The notes below the pieces were generated by a model. The model was given only the letters and a program-made list of their open reading frames with translations, did no database searches and was not told the origin of the DNA. A stretch of 64,000 nt of DNA, from assembly GCF_020615385.1 (NCBI RefSeq), contig NZ_JAJAVB010000039.1, positions 180,130 to 244,129 of the forward strand, in the 5' to 3' direction. This document shows positions 26,805-34,575 of this stretch, one piece after another. Source of the stretch: Jiella soli. GTDB taxonomy: Bacteria > Pseudomonadota > Alphaproteobacteria > Rhizobiales > Rhizobiaceae. The translations under genes and the position numbers were made by a program. Position 1 is the stretch's first letter, and every line of letters begins with the position of its first letter.

Positions 26805-27242
26805 TCACAACAGACCGAGCGCCTGCAGCTCGCGAGACAGGTCCGGCGGCAACTGGTCGTCGTCGGACGCTCCGGCGGACAGATCCGGCGGCGCATCCTC
26901 CGGCTTCAAATAGCGCCAGCCCTGGAACGGGCGGCGCGGCTGCAACCGGGTCCGCACGAACACCGGCTCCAGCACGAGCCGGCAGCGACCGATCCCCTCC
27001 CCGTCCGTGAACGGACGGATGTCGAGGATCGGCTGCCGCACCTGCACCTGACCACGCATCACCCAATAGAGCGATCCGCCGTCGATGATCTCCTCGGCCC
27101 GCTTCGGCACCATCCTGGTCGTATGGATCTGTTCGGCGACAGATCCGCCGGCGCGAGCCGAGGCGAGACGGTGTTCCACATAGGCTGCGAGTTCGTCCGG
27201 CGTCTCGACGCCGACGCAGAGCTTGATCAGGTGAAGCGGCAT
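26805..27242 (-). CDS. DUF1489 family protein
   Basis: This 145-residue protein has the full DUF1489 pattern: MPLHLIKLCVGVETPDELAA, HTTRMVPKRAEEIIDGGSLY, WVMRGQVQVRQPILDIRPF and FQGWRYLKPEDAPPDL. The family is nearly confined to Alphaproteobacteria and has no assigned function. It lacks a signal peptide and membrane segments, so it should be cytoplasmic. It is transcribed alone, convergent with the 92-residue hypothetical gene and downstream of the 41-residue membrane protein on the same strand. Confidence 0.9.
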   Translation of the reverse strand: MPLHLIKLCVGVETPDELAAYVEHRLASARAGGSVAEQIHTTRMVPKRAEEIIDGGSLYWVMRGQVQVRQPILDIRPFTDGEGIGRCRLVLEPVFVRTRLQPRRPFQGWRYLKPEDAPPDLSAGASDDDQLPPDLSRELQALGLL

Positions 27243-27397
27243 GACGCTTCCTATGACTCAGCGATGCCGGCCAGCCAAGACCGGCTGTCGCCGACGAGGA
27301 CGCAGATTCACGCCATTGTCTGGAATGTGATGGAAATCACCGGGTAGCGCCGCGGCGACCGATCGTCACCTGCACCGCAAGAGAATAGGATCGCGAC

Positions 27398-27523
27398 CTA
27401 ATTGGCGGCGATCGCAACGGTCTCGGCGTTGGTGAAGAGAAAGCCGATAACCAAGAGCACCGAGAAAATCGCAACCGTCCACACAGTCACGCCCCAGCAC
27501 GACTTCTGCACGCTGTCATCCAT
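27398..27523 (-). CDS. Small single-pass membrane protein, 41 residues
   Basis: This short frame encodes 41 residues: a polar start (MDDSVQKSCWG), one hydrophobic helix (VTVWTVAIFSVLLVIGFLF) and a short tail TNAETVAIAAN. The charge pattern fits one inner-membrane span. AGGACAG lies 11 bases upstream of the ATG. A perfect TTAA-N7-TTAA box sits about 70 bases further upstream, which suggests CtrA-dependent transcription. An 11-bp hairpin lies between box and gene. I know no characterised family for it. The evidence is the RBS, clean hydrophobicity and promoter context. Confidence 0.55.
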   Translation of the reverse strand: MDDSVQKSCWGVTVWTVAIFSVLLVIGFLFTNAETVAIAAN

Positions 27524-27549
27524 GATCAGAAACTGTCCTGAAACCCTGA

Positions 27550-27591
27550 ACCACGAGCCATCCAACGACCCCCCGTCCGCTGGCTCGTGGT
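27550..27591. other. 11-bp inverted repeat in leader of the small membrane protein gene
   Basis: The arms ACCACGAGCCA (27550-27560) and TGGCTCGTGGT (27581-27591) pair perfectly around a 20-base loop. On the minus strand the stem would be in the 5' leader of the 41-residue gene, between the CtrA-type box and the ribosome-binding site. The long loop argues against a simple terminator. Confidence 0.6.
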
Positions 27592-27610
27592 CGTTAAATA
27601 TCGATTAACG
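27592..27610. promoter_or_regulatory. CtrA-type box TTAA-N7-TTAA
   Basis: TTAA (27594-27597), seven bases, TTAA (27605-27608) match the CtrA consensus of alphaproteobacteria exactly, and the site extends to a symmetric CGTTAA/TTAACG. CtrA controls cell-cycle genes. The nearest gene start is the 41-residue membrane protein at 27523 on the minus strand. Confidence 0.7.
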
Positions 27611-27904
27611 CACGCGGTCACAAGCCACTCACGGAATAATTCTCAGCTCCGGATTTATGCATGACTCGCTTGCTCCAGACTTAACTATCGAAGCCGCCTT
27701 TGACTGGTCTCGCGATACCTCCTTGCGCCTTCCAAGGGTTAGGCCTGACCGGCGATCGCTGACCGCGCGGAAAGCCCGGCTGAGTCGGATCGGCCGGACT
27801 GCAAGAGTTCCCGAAGGCCGGCGGCAGCGTCCGGTGATTCTTGGTGTGGCCGTGACTTTTCTGCCGCGCCGGAGCTCGTGACGCCCGCCCCTTCTCGGAT
27901 CTCG

Positions 27905-28714
27905 CTAACCAGCCGATGCCGGATCCGGCCCCGGAAACAGGGCGCCGGTGCGCCCGTCGATCCAATAGGCGAAGAGGCCGAGATATTCGCGAATGGCGAA
28001 ATGAACCTTTTCCAGATTGCGGACGGCATCCCGCGACGGCCGCCAGACCGCCTGCCCGGCGGGCGTGCGGTAGTCCACCGGAACCGGCACGACCGGAAAG
28101 CCGGCGCGGCGAAAGCAGCCGAGGGCGCGGGGCATGTGATAGGCCGAGGTGACGAGGAGCCATGTCTCGCCGGACTTCGGATCGGCAAGCTCCTTCGAAT
28201 ACACCGCGTTCTCATAGGTGTCGCGCGAGCGCGAATCGAGCAGCAGCCGGTCCGGTGGCAGGCCGAGCGAGAGCAGGAGCGCCTCGGCCGGCTGGGCCTC
28301 GGGAATGTCGTCCTCCAAGACAGCCGCCTGCCCGCCGCTGAAGAGAATCTTGGCCTTTGGATAACGCCGGGAGAGCGCCATCGCCGCGGTCATCCGGTCG
28401 GCCGCCTCGTTGAGCTCCGGCTCTCCGCGCGTGCGGGCGACACGCGTATCCAAGGCGCCGCCGAGGACGACGATGCCGGCTACGTTCTCAGGCAGATCGG
28501 GGCGCGGAATCCGGTCCTCGAGCGCGGCCATCATCAGGAGGCCGAGCGGGCTCAGGCTGCAGATGACGAGAAGAAGCGCCGAGAGGGCGAGGAACGCCGT
28601 GCCAATGCGGCGCAGCCGCAGCCGCCGGGCGAGTAAGGCTGCCAGCGCGAGCACCATGACGGCGACCAGCGGCTGCAGGACGAACCAGCCGATCTTGGCG
28701 AGGTAGAAGAACAA
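27905..28714 (-). CDS. YdcF-type membrane protein (DUF218)
   Basis: This protein of 269 residues has two N-terminal helices (YLAKIGWFVLQPLVAVMVLA and IGTAFLALSALLLVICSLSP) and then a DUF218 domain: GIVVLGGALDTRVARTRGEP, AKILFSGGQAAVLE, SRSRDTYENAVYSKEL and WLLVTSAYHMPRALGCFR. The family is linked to envelope biogenesis (ElyC, SanA, YdcF), without a firm reaction. I choose the TTG at 28714, which gives MFFYLAKIGWF, the usual family start, with GGGAG 10 bases upstream. An ATG at 28777 would add 21 polar residues before the first helix. Confidence 0.85.
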   Translation of the reverse strand: MFFYLAKIGWFVLQPLVAVMVLALAALLARRLRLRRIGTAFLALSALLLVICSLSPLGLLMMAALEDRIPRPDLPENVAGIVVLGGALDTRVARTRGEPELNEAADRMTAAMALSRRYPKAKILFSGGQAAVLEDDIPEAQPAEALLLSLGLPPDRLLLDSRSRDTYENAVYSKELADPKSGETWLLVTSAYHMPRALGCFRRAGFPVVPVPVDYRTPAGQAVWRPSRDAVRNLEKVHFAIREYLGLFAYWIDGRTGALFPGPDPASAG

Positions 28715-28857
28715 AGGCCTGGAACTCCCTGCTTGCGGCCGGATCCGGACGAGAGGCAAGGCCGAACTCTGGCGCACGAAGCCTTCGCCAGCCGTTCGGC
28801 GCTGGCTGGCTGATAATCAAATCGGGCCGGCGCGGTGGCGTGGAGGGGGGACCGCCA

Positions 28858-30216
28858 TCAATCCGTGTCGCCAAATTTCGCCTTGCTTGCGACTTCGGCT
28901 CGGGCGGCGCCTGCCCCGCCCTCCTGAACCACGATCGGCGTGCGCAGGAGCACTTCGCGATGCGGGAACGGTATGCCGATGCCGTTGGCCTTGAACGCGT
29001 CCCACAGGGCGAGGAGCACCTGGCCCTTCACATTGGTGAGGCCGCCGGGAGGATCGGAGATCCAGAACCGCAGGATGAAGTCGAGTGAAGAGTCGCCGAA
29101 GCCGGTCAGCCAGCAGACCACCGGCTTGGCCTCGATCACGCGCGGCACGGCCGCGGCCGCCTCCTTGGAGATCCGTATCACCTCATGCGGATCGGAATCG
29201 TAGGAGACGCCGAAATGGACGTCGATGCGCACGAGGTCGTTGGAGAAGGACCAGTTGATCACCTGGTTGGTGATGAAGTCCTCGTTCGGGATCAGATATT
29301 CCTTGCCGTCGCGGGTGACGACCGAGACGAAGCGCGCCCGAAGCTCGCGGATCCAGCCGAACGTCTCGCCGAGCGAGATCGTGTCGCCCGGCTTGATGGA
29401 GCGGTCGAGCAGGATGATGATCCCGGAGATGAAGTTCGAGACGACCTTCTGAAGGCCGAAGCCGAGGCCGACGCCGATCGCGCCGGAGAACACCGTCAGC
29501 GCAGTCAGATCGACGCCGACGGAGGCAAGCGCCACGACGAGGGCGATCAGGATCAGCCCGATCTTCAGCACCTTGCCGATCAGGACCCGGAGCGTCGGGG
29601 TGAGTTCCTCGCTGCGCTGGACGCGTGCGTCGAGGAACTTGCCCACGATCGAGGCGAGCCAGAGCGTGATCGCCAGCACCGCGATCGTCTTGATGACGAG
29701 AAGGGCGGAGATGCGCGACTGGCCGACCGCCACCGCGGTCTGGTCGAGGATCCGCGATACCGGGTCGAGGAGATCGAGGATCGATAGCGCGGCAAGCGTC
29801 CAGGCGGCGAACTTGATCAGCCGCGAGGCGAGGCGGTTGCGCACGATGCGCGAGGCGACGGCGATGACCAGATAGGCGAGCGCCAGCTTGAAGACGACGG
29901 AAACGATCTGCGAGCGAGGACCGCCCGCGGCGAGATCGAACAGCGTGGCGAACCACAGGAGCGCGACGAAATAGACGAGCTTCATGCGCCGGCGGATCGC
30001 GACGACGATCCGAAGCACGCCCGGTGCGCCCTTGATCCGGCGGGCCTGGCGTTCGATCGGGTGGCGCGTGACGCGATCGAACGCAAAGGCGAGGATGACG
30101 CAGAGCGCCACGACGCCGATCTGCGCCAGCGAGGACGGCTGATAGAAGAAGCGGAGCGCCTCTCGTCCCCATTCGGAGACGCCGGCGGCGATCCGCCGCA
30201 ACGTCTCCGGATCCAT
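28858..30216 (-). CDS. MscS-family mechanosensitive ion channel
   Basis: This 452-residue membrane protein has about five predicted helices and the MscS pore helix and cap sequence (GLGFGLQKVVSNFISG at about 260), followed by the beta domain (IKPGDTISLGETFGWIREL; RDGKEYLIPNEDFITNQVIN). It should open under hypo-osmotic stress and release solutes. It is longer at the N-terminus than E. coli MscS (286 residues), like many alphaproteobacterial homologues. Its ATG at 30216 overlaps the aldo/keto reductase stop by one base (TGATG), so it is coupled to that gene. Confidence 0.92.
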   Translation of the reverse strand: MDPETLRRIAAGVSEWGREALRFFYQPSSLAQIGVVALCVILAFAFDRVTRHPIERQARRIKGAPGVLRIVVAIRRRMKLVYFVALLWFATLFDLAAGGPRSQIVSVVFKLALAYLVIAVASRIVRNRLASRLIKFAAWTLAALSILDLLDPVSRILDQTAVAVGQSRISALLVIKTIAVLAITLWLASIVGKFLDARVQRSEELTPTLRVLIGKVLKIGLILIALVVALASVGVDLTALTVFSGAIGVGLGFGLQKVVSNFISGIIILLDRSIKPGDTISLGETFGWIRELRARFVSVVTRDGKEYLIPNEDFITNQVINWSFSNDLVRIDVHFGVSYDSDPHEVIRISKEAAAAVPRVIEAKPVVCWLTGFGDSSLDFILRFWISDPPGGLTNVKGQVLLALWDAFKANGIGIPFPHREVLLRTPIVVQEGGAGAARAEVASKAKFGDTD

Positions 30217-31046
30217 CAGTTGCGATCCCAATTGGGCGCGAAGGACGGGTCGACGAGCCGCTGGCGCCGATGCGTCAGCTCCGTGATCGCCCGCATCTCC
30301 TCATCGGACAGCGCAAGATCGAAGACGTCGAGGTTTTCCGCCAGACGCTCCTTGTTCTTCGTCCGCGGAATCGCGCCAACCCCTTCCTGCGCGACCTCCC
30401 AGGCCAGCACGATCTGCGCCGGTGTGCGCCCGTGCCTCTCAGCCGCCTCCCGGATCACCGGATGATCGAGAACCGCCCCGCCCTGCCCGACCGGCGAATA
30501 CGCGATCAGCGCCATGTCGTGGCGGCGGCAGGCCGACAGCACAGCCTCCTGGCTGAGGAACGGGTGGTATTCGACCTGATTGCACACCAGCGGACGCGAC
30601 GACATGGCACAGGCCTCGTCGAGCAGCGCGCTGGTGAAGTTGGCAACGCCGATATGCCGCGTCAGCCCCCTGTCGGCGACCGCGTTGAGCGCATCGATCG
30701 ATTCCTCCAGCGGGATGGAGCCGTTCGGCCAGTGGATCAGCAGGAGGTCGACCGCGTTGATGCCGAGCGCCTCGACCGCCCGTTCGGCCGACGGCAGGAA
30801 CTTGTCCTCCGAAAGCTCCGTCCACCAGACCTTGGTGGTGACGAACAATTCGTCGCGATCGATGCCGGCCTGGCGGATGCCTTCGCCGACCTCCCTCTCA
30901 TTGCCGTACATGCGAGCCGTGTCGATATGGCGGTAGCCGGTTCGGATCGCCTCGGCCACCATCTCGACGCAAGCGCCCCCTTCGAGTGTATAGGTGCCGA
31001 AACCGATCGCGGGGATATGCGCACCGTGCGCCTCGATGATCTTCAT
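30216..31046 (-). CDS. Aldo/keto reductase (DkgB-like)
   Basis: This 276-residue NADPH-dependent (alpha/beta)8-barrel has the catalytic tetrad visible: Asp and Tyr in YRHIDTARMYGNE, Lys in VTTKVWW, His in DLLLIHWP. The cofactor-binding end is GVGAIPRTKNKERLAENL. It belongs to the 2,5-diketo-D-gluconate reductase branch and probably reduces reactive aldehydes such as methylglyoxal. It is upstream of and coupled to the MscS gene, and divergent from the DUF1624 gene. Confidence 0.9.
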   Translation of the reverse strand: MKIIEAHGAHIPAIGFGTYTLEGGACVEMVAEAIRTGYRHIDTARMYGNEREVGEGIRQAGIDRDELFVTTKVWWTELSEDKFLPSAERAVEALGINAVDLLLIHWPNGSIPLEESIDALNAVADRGLTRHIGVANFTSALLDEACAMSSRPLVCNQVEYHPFLSQEAVLSACRRHDMALIAYSPVGQGGAVLDHPVIREAAERHGRTPAQIVLAWEVAQEGVGAIPRTKNKERLAENLDVFDLALSDEEMRAITELTHRRQRLVDPSFAPNWDRN

Positions 31047-31151
31047 GTAGAGCCTTTCCGGGAAGCCGTGTCGCGAGCGCGGCACGTGTCGTTCATGTGT
31101 CGCCTCAGGAAGATAGGCGGGGCGACCCCGTTTCCAGCGCCGAGGAATTTC

Positions 31152-32108
31152 GTGTCCGACCTCCCCAATCCGGCCGCCCGCGGCCGCATCGAGATCATCG
31201 ACATCGCCCGCGCCATCGCCCTCCTGGCCATGGTCGTGTTCCACTTCACCTGGGACCTCGAACACTTCTCCTATGTCGAGCACGGTCTGACCGGCTCCGG
31301 CGGCTGGCGGATCTTCGCGCGGGCGATCGCCTCGAGCTTCCTTTTCCTCGTCGGCTTCAGCCTGGTCCTTGCGCATGGGCGCAGGATTCGCTGGCGGCCA
31401 TTCCTCCTCCGCCTGGCGCAGGTCGCGGCGGGCGCCCTCGCCGTCACCGCGATCACGCTGTTCGTCACGCCAAACAGCTTCGTCTTCTTCGGCATCCTGC
31501 ACGAGATCGTGCTGGCGAGCCTCATCGGCCTTCTTTTCCTGCGGCTGCCCTTCTTCGTCACGGCGCTGGCGGCGGCACTCGTCATCGCGCTTCCCGCCTT
31601 CTTCTCCGATCCCGCCTTCGACACGCCGCTGCTTGCCTGGATCGGCTTCGCACCGGCCCCGCCCCTGTCGAACGATCTCGTTCCGCTCTTTCCGTTCTTC
31701 GGCGCCGTGCTCGCCGGCATCGCCGCCGGCCGGCTTGCCACCGACACCGGTTTTCTCGATCGTCTGCGCGCCCTCAACCCCGCCTTGCGCCCGCTCCAGC
31801 CGGTGGCGGTGCTCGGTCGCCACACCCTCGTCTTCTACCTTCTCCACCAGCCGATTCTCTTCGGCCTCGTCTTCGCGTTCGCCCAGGTTGCGCCGCCCGA
31901 CACGAACAAGGTGTTCGCCGCCGACTGCATGCGCGCCTGCATCGGTGATCGGCCGGCCGATTTCTGCGACCGCTATTGCGCCTGCGCGCGTGACGAGTTG
32001 AAGGCGGAGAAGCTGTTCGACACCCTGATCGCGGGCGATATCGGCGCGAAGGACATGACCCGCATCAGACAGGTCACCAACCAGTGCTCGATCAAGGCGC
32101 TGCAGTGA
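31152..32108 (+). CDS. DUF1624 membrane protein with cysteine-rich C-terminal tail
   Basis: This 318-residue multi-span protein of the DUF1624/heparan-alpha-glucosaminide N-acetyltransferase-like family contains IEIIDIARAIALLAMVVFHF, where a conserved Asp and His lie in the first helix, and SSFLFLVGFSLVLAHGR, with about eight predicted helices. The family is thought to move acyl groups across the membrane, but substrates are unknown. The last 65 residues are unusual: DCMRACIGDRPADFCDRYCA and CARDELK give six closely spaced cysteines, with a seventh near the end. GTG 31152 has GAGGA 5 bases upstream; ATG 31095 would add 19 residues. Confidence 0.85.
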   Translation: MSDLPNPAARGRIEIIDIARAIALLAMVVFHFTWDLEHFSYVEHGLTGSGGWRIFARAIASSFLFLVGFSLVLAHGRRIRWRPFLLRLAQVAAGALAVTAITLFVTPNSFVFFGILHEIVLASLIGLLFLRLPFFVTALAAALVIALPAFFSDPAFDTPLLAWIGFAPAPPLSNDLVPLFPFFGAVLAGIAAGRLATDTGFLDRLRALNPALRPLQPVAVLGRHTLVFYLLHQPILFGLVFAFAQVAPPDTNKVFAADCMRACIGDRPADFCDRYCACARDELKAEKLFDTLIAGDIGAKDMTRIRQVTNQCSIKALQ

Positions 32109-32147
32109 CCGGAGGGAGTTCTGCCGCAACGCACGCGAAAAGGTGCC

Positions 32148-32549
32148 TCAGCCGCTGCGGGCGCGCTGGCCGATGCCGAGTTCGGCCATGCGCGTGAGGC
32201 AGGCTTCTTCGGCCGCGTCGAGCTCGCGCAGCATGTCCTCGATGTCGCGCTTCTTCTGCTGAAGCTCGTCGCGCCGCTCGGCGACCCGCGCGAGAATGGT
32301 GCGCAGTTGGCCGGCCTCGCCCGGCGGCGCCTTGTACATGGCGATGATCTCGCGGATCTCGGCGATCGAGAAGCCCAGCCGTTTGCCGCGCAGGATGTTG
32401 CGCAGGAGCTGCCGGTCGGAATGCCGGAACAGCCGGGTCCGCCCGCGGCGGATCGGCGCGATCAGCCCCTCGTCCTCGTAGAATCGGATCGTCCGCGTCG
32501 AGATCCCGAACTCGCGGGTCAGCTCGGTAATCGTATAGTGCTCCCGCAT
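32148..32549 (-). CDS. MerR family transcriptional regulator (LiuR-like)
   Basis: This 133-residue MerR-type regulator has a winged helix (YTITELTREFGISTRTIRFY, EDEGLIAPIRRGRTRLF) and the wing/helix GKRLGFSIAEIREIIAMY, then a long coiled coil of about 40 residues. The sequence resembles LiuR, which controls leucine and branched-chain acid catabolism, but no liu genes are next to it. It has a single cysteine and no metal-binding pattern. It is a single-gene unit after the DUF1624 gene, on the opposite strand, so its targets are probably elsewhere. Confidence 0.87.
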   Translation of the reverse strand: MREHYTITELTREFGISTRTIRFYEDEGLIAPIRRGRTRLFRHSDRQLLRNILRGKRLGFSIAEIREIIAMYKAPPGEAGQLRTILARVAERRDELQQKKRDIEDMLRELDAAEEACLTRMAELGIGQRARSG

Positions 32550-32671
32550 CAGCGGCCATGCTTCCCAAAAATCACGCGCCCGGCCATGCTTGCCCGAGGT
32601 TTCGGAGCGAAGTCAAACTTACGGCATGGCAAGCCGGCAGCACGGGATCGCGGCCGCACGGGGCGTAGCGC

Positions 32672-34084
32672 TCAGGAAATGCCGAACCACCAGCTGGCAA
32701 GGCCGAGAAAGGCGAAGAAGCCGACGACGTCCGTGACCGTCGTGACGAAGGTGCCGGAGGCGATCGCCGGGTCGGCGCCGAAATGGTCGAGGATGAGCGG
32801 GATCAGGATGCCCGCCAGCGCGGCGGCCAGCATGTTGAAGATCATGGCGCAGCCGATCACGGCGCCCAGATTGCTGTTTCCGAACCACAGCCAGGCGACC
32901 CCGGCGATGAGAACCGCGAAGAGCAGGCCGTTGAGAAGGCCGATCAGGACCTCTCTGCGCACGATCCGGCCGGCATTGTAGATGTCGATCTCCCGGGCCG
33001 AGAGCGCCCGGACCGCGACCGTCATGGTCTGGGTGCCGGCATTGCCGCCCATGGAGGCGACGATCGGCATCAGGACGGCGAGCGCCACCATCTGCTGGAT
33101 GGTCGCATCGAAGAGACCGATGACGAGCGAAGCGAGAATTGCCGTCGCGAGATTGACGAGGAGCCACAGGAAGCGGGAGCGGGCCGCCGTCAGGACGGTG
33201 TCGGAAATCTCTTCGTCGCCGACGCCGCCGAGGCGCTTGATGTCCTCGTCGGCCTCCTGCTGAAGGATGTCGATGACATCGTCGATGGTCAGGATGCCGA
33301 CCAGCCTCTCGCTGGAATCGATCACCGCGGCCGAGAGCAGATCGTACTGCTCGATGATCTGCGCCGCTTCCTCCTGATCGGTCTCGGCCGGGATCGCATG
33401 GCGCGTCTCGTGCATGATGTCCTCGATCTTCTCCGGGCGCTTGGCCCTGAGGATCCGGTCGAGGTCGACGGCGCCGAGCAGCTTGAAGGTCGGATCGATG
33501 ACGAAGATCTGCGCGAAGGATTCCGGCAGGTCCTCCTCCTCGCGCATGTAGTCGATAGTCTGGCCGACGGTCCAATAGGGCGGCACCGCGACGAACTCCG
33601 TCTGCATGCGCCGACCGGCCGATTCTTCCGGATACTCCAGCGACCGGCGCAGCCGCAGCCGCTCGCGAAACGGCAGCTGGGCGAGGATTTCCTTGCGGTC
33701 GTCCTCCTCGAGGTCCTCCAGAATGTAGACCGCGTCGTCGGAATCGAGCTCGCGCAGGGCCTCGGCGACCTGCTCGTTCGGCATCGCGTCGACGATCGAC
33801 AGGCGGATCGCCTCGTCGACCTCGGTCAGCGAAGTATAATCGAACTCCTCGCCCATCAGCCGAACGAGCGTCTGGCGCTGATCGTTGTTCAGCGTCGAGA
33901 GAAGGTCGCCGAGCTCGGATTCGTGCAGGCGCCCGACGCGCTCGCGCAGGAAGTCGGCGTCTTCCTCTTCGATCGCCGCACGGACTCTGTCGAGGAAGTC
34001 CTCGGCGATATAGCCGTCCTCGTCGTAGATTTCCGACTGCGCTTCGATGGCGGGCGCGCCGTTCGCGAGCTGTGTGTCAGCCAT
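32672..34084 (-). CDS. mgtE: Magnesium transporter MgtE
   Basis: This 470-residue magnesium channel has a cytoplasmic N-domain (residues about 30-155, superhelical, acidic), two CBS domains (RMQTEFVAVPPYWTVGQT; DIMHETRHAIPAETDQEEAA, ILTIDDVIDILQQEADEDI) and a five-helix membrane domain (LMPIVASMGGNAGTQTMTVA, which carries the ion-selectivity region, and ASGTFVTTVTDVVGFFAFL). Magnesium binding between the CBS and N domains closes the pore. GGAGG lies 6 bases before the ATG. I see no riboswitch-like leader in the upstream 100 bases. Confidence 0.94.
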   Translation of the reverse strand: MADTQLANGAPAIEAQSEIYDEDGYIAEDFLDRVRAAIEEEDADFLRERVGRLHESELGDLLSTLNNDQRQTLVRLMGEEFDYTSLTEVDEAIRLSIVDAMPNEQVAEALRELDSDDAVYILEDLEEDDRKEILAQLPFRERLRLRRSLEYPEESAGRRMQTEFVAVPPYWTVGQTIDYMREEEDLPESFAQIFVIDPTFKLLGAVDLDRILRAKRPEKIEDIMHETRHAIPAETDQEEAAQIIEQYDLLSAAVIDSSERLVGILTIDDVIDILQQEADEDIKRLGGVGDEEISDTVLTAARSRFLWLLVNLATAILASLVIGLFDATIQQMVALAVLMPIVASMGGNAGTQTMTVAVRALSAREIDIYNAGRIVRREVLIGLLNGLLFAVLIAGVAWLWFGNSNLGAVIGCAMIFNMLAAALAGILIPLILDHFGADPAIASGTFVTTVTDVVGFFAFLGLASWWFGIS

Positions 34085-34575
34085 GCACCCTCCTCTTCAG
34101 ACGGAAAAATGTCGCGGCGCGGCCGCGGCGCGCATGGGCACTGCGTCTAGAGCAATTGGGCCGGGTCGGAAAGGCGGGGGACGACAATGGCTTGCGCCGC
34201 GGCGAAGAGCGGTCCGGAAGATTTCGCCCGCTGCGACAAGGACAGAGCCCGGGCCAAGTACTAATCTTGCGGGAGCGCACTGGGCAGGTACGCCGCTTCC
34301 AACCGCCACCGCCAGGCCCGTTCCTCCGGTGCACCCACCGGCGATCAGGATGGCAGTCTCCGCAATTCCCAAGACAAAGGGGCTGTCGCGACCGGGCGGC
34401 CGACTTGCATGCCAGCCCTAGATTCCGCAGCGTTATTCCAAATCCCTCAAGTCAGCAATCGTAATCCACCGAAATCCATCGAGATTCAGCCGATTAACCG
34501 AAAAAATTCTCTAGGAATAGCTTTCCATTCAAGCTACAGTGACCTTACGTCATTTTGTAAAAGTGAGAACGTATC
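34085..34575. other. Divergent intergenic region mgtE / RTX gene
   Basis: This 491-base gap is GC-rich near mgtE and becomes clearly AT-rich from about 34430 to the RTX start at 34576. That stretch must contain the RTX promoter. I cannot assign a sigma-70 box pair with confidence. Short open frames on both strands here lack ribosome-binding sites and look like chance frames. Confidence 0.5.

Larger units (their letters stand above)
27524..27904. other. Intergenic region with CtrA-type box and hairpin
   Basis: This 381-base gap lies between the 41-residue membrane protein and the ydcF-type gene, both on the minus strand. It holds an 11-bp hairpin (27550-27591) and a perfect CtrA-type box (27592-27610), given separately. 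The rest (27611-27904) contains only a weak plus-strand frame with no ribosome-binding site, and I see no RNA gene there. Confidence 0.6.

Noticed and set aside
27657..27881. A 74-codon plus-strand frame between the small membrane protein and the ydcF-type gene
   Set aside because: No Shine-Dalgarno sequence and a basic, low-complexity C-terminal half; probably chance.
34085..34200. Magnesium riboswitch in front of mgtE
   Set aside because: The leader shows only GC-rich palindromes such as the CGCGGCCGCGG region and none of the conserved elements I would expect; GGAGG follows directly.
34047..34421. Short frames on both strands in the mgtE/RTX intergenic region
   Set aside because: There is no ribosome-binding site, no hydrophobic or domain pattern, and they overlap the mgtE leader.
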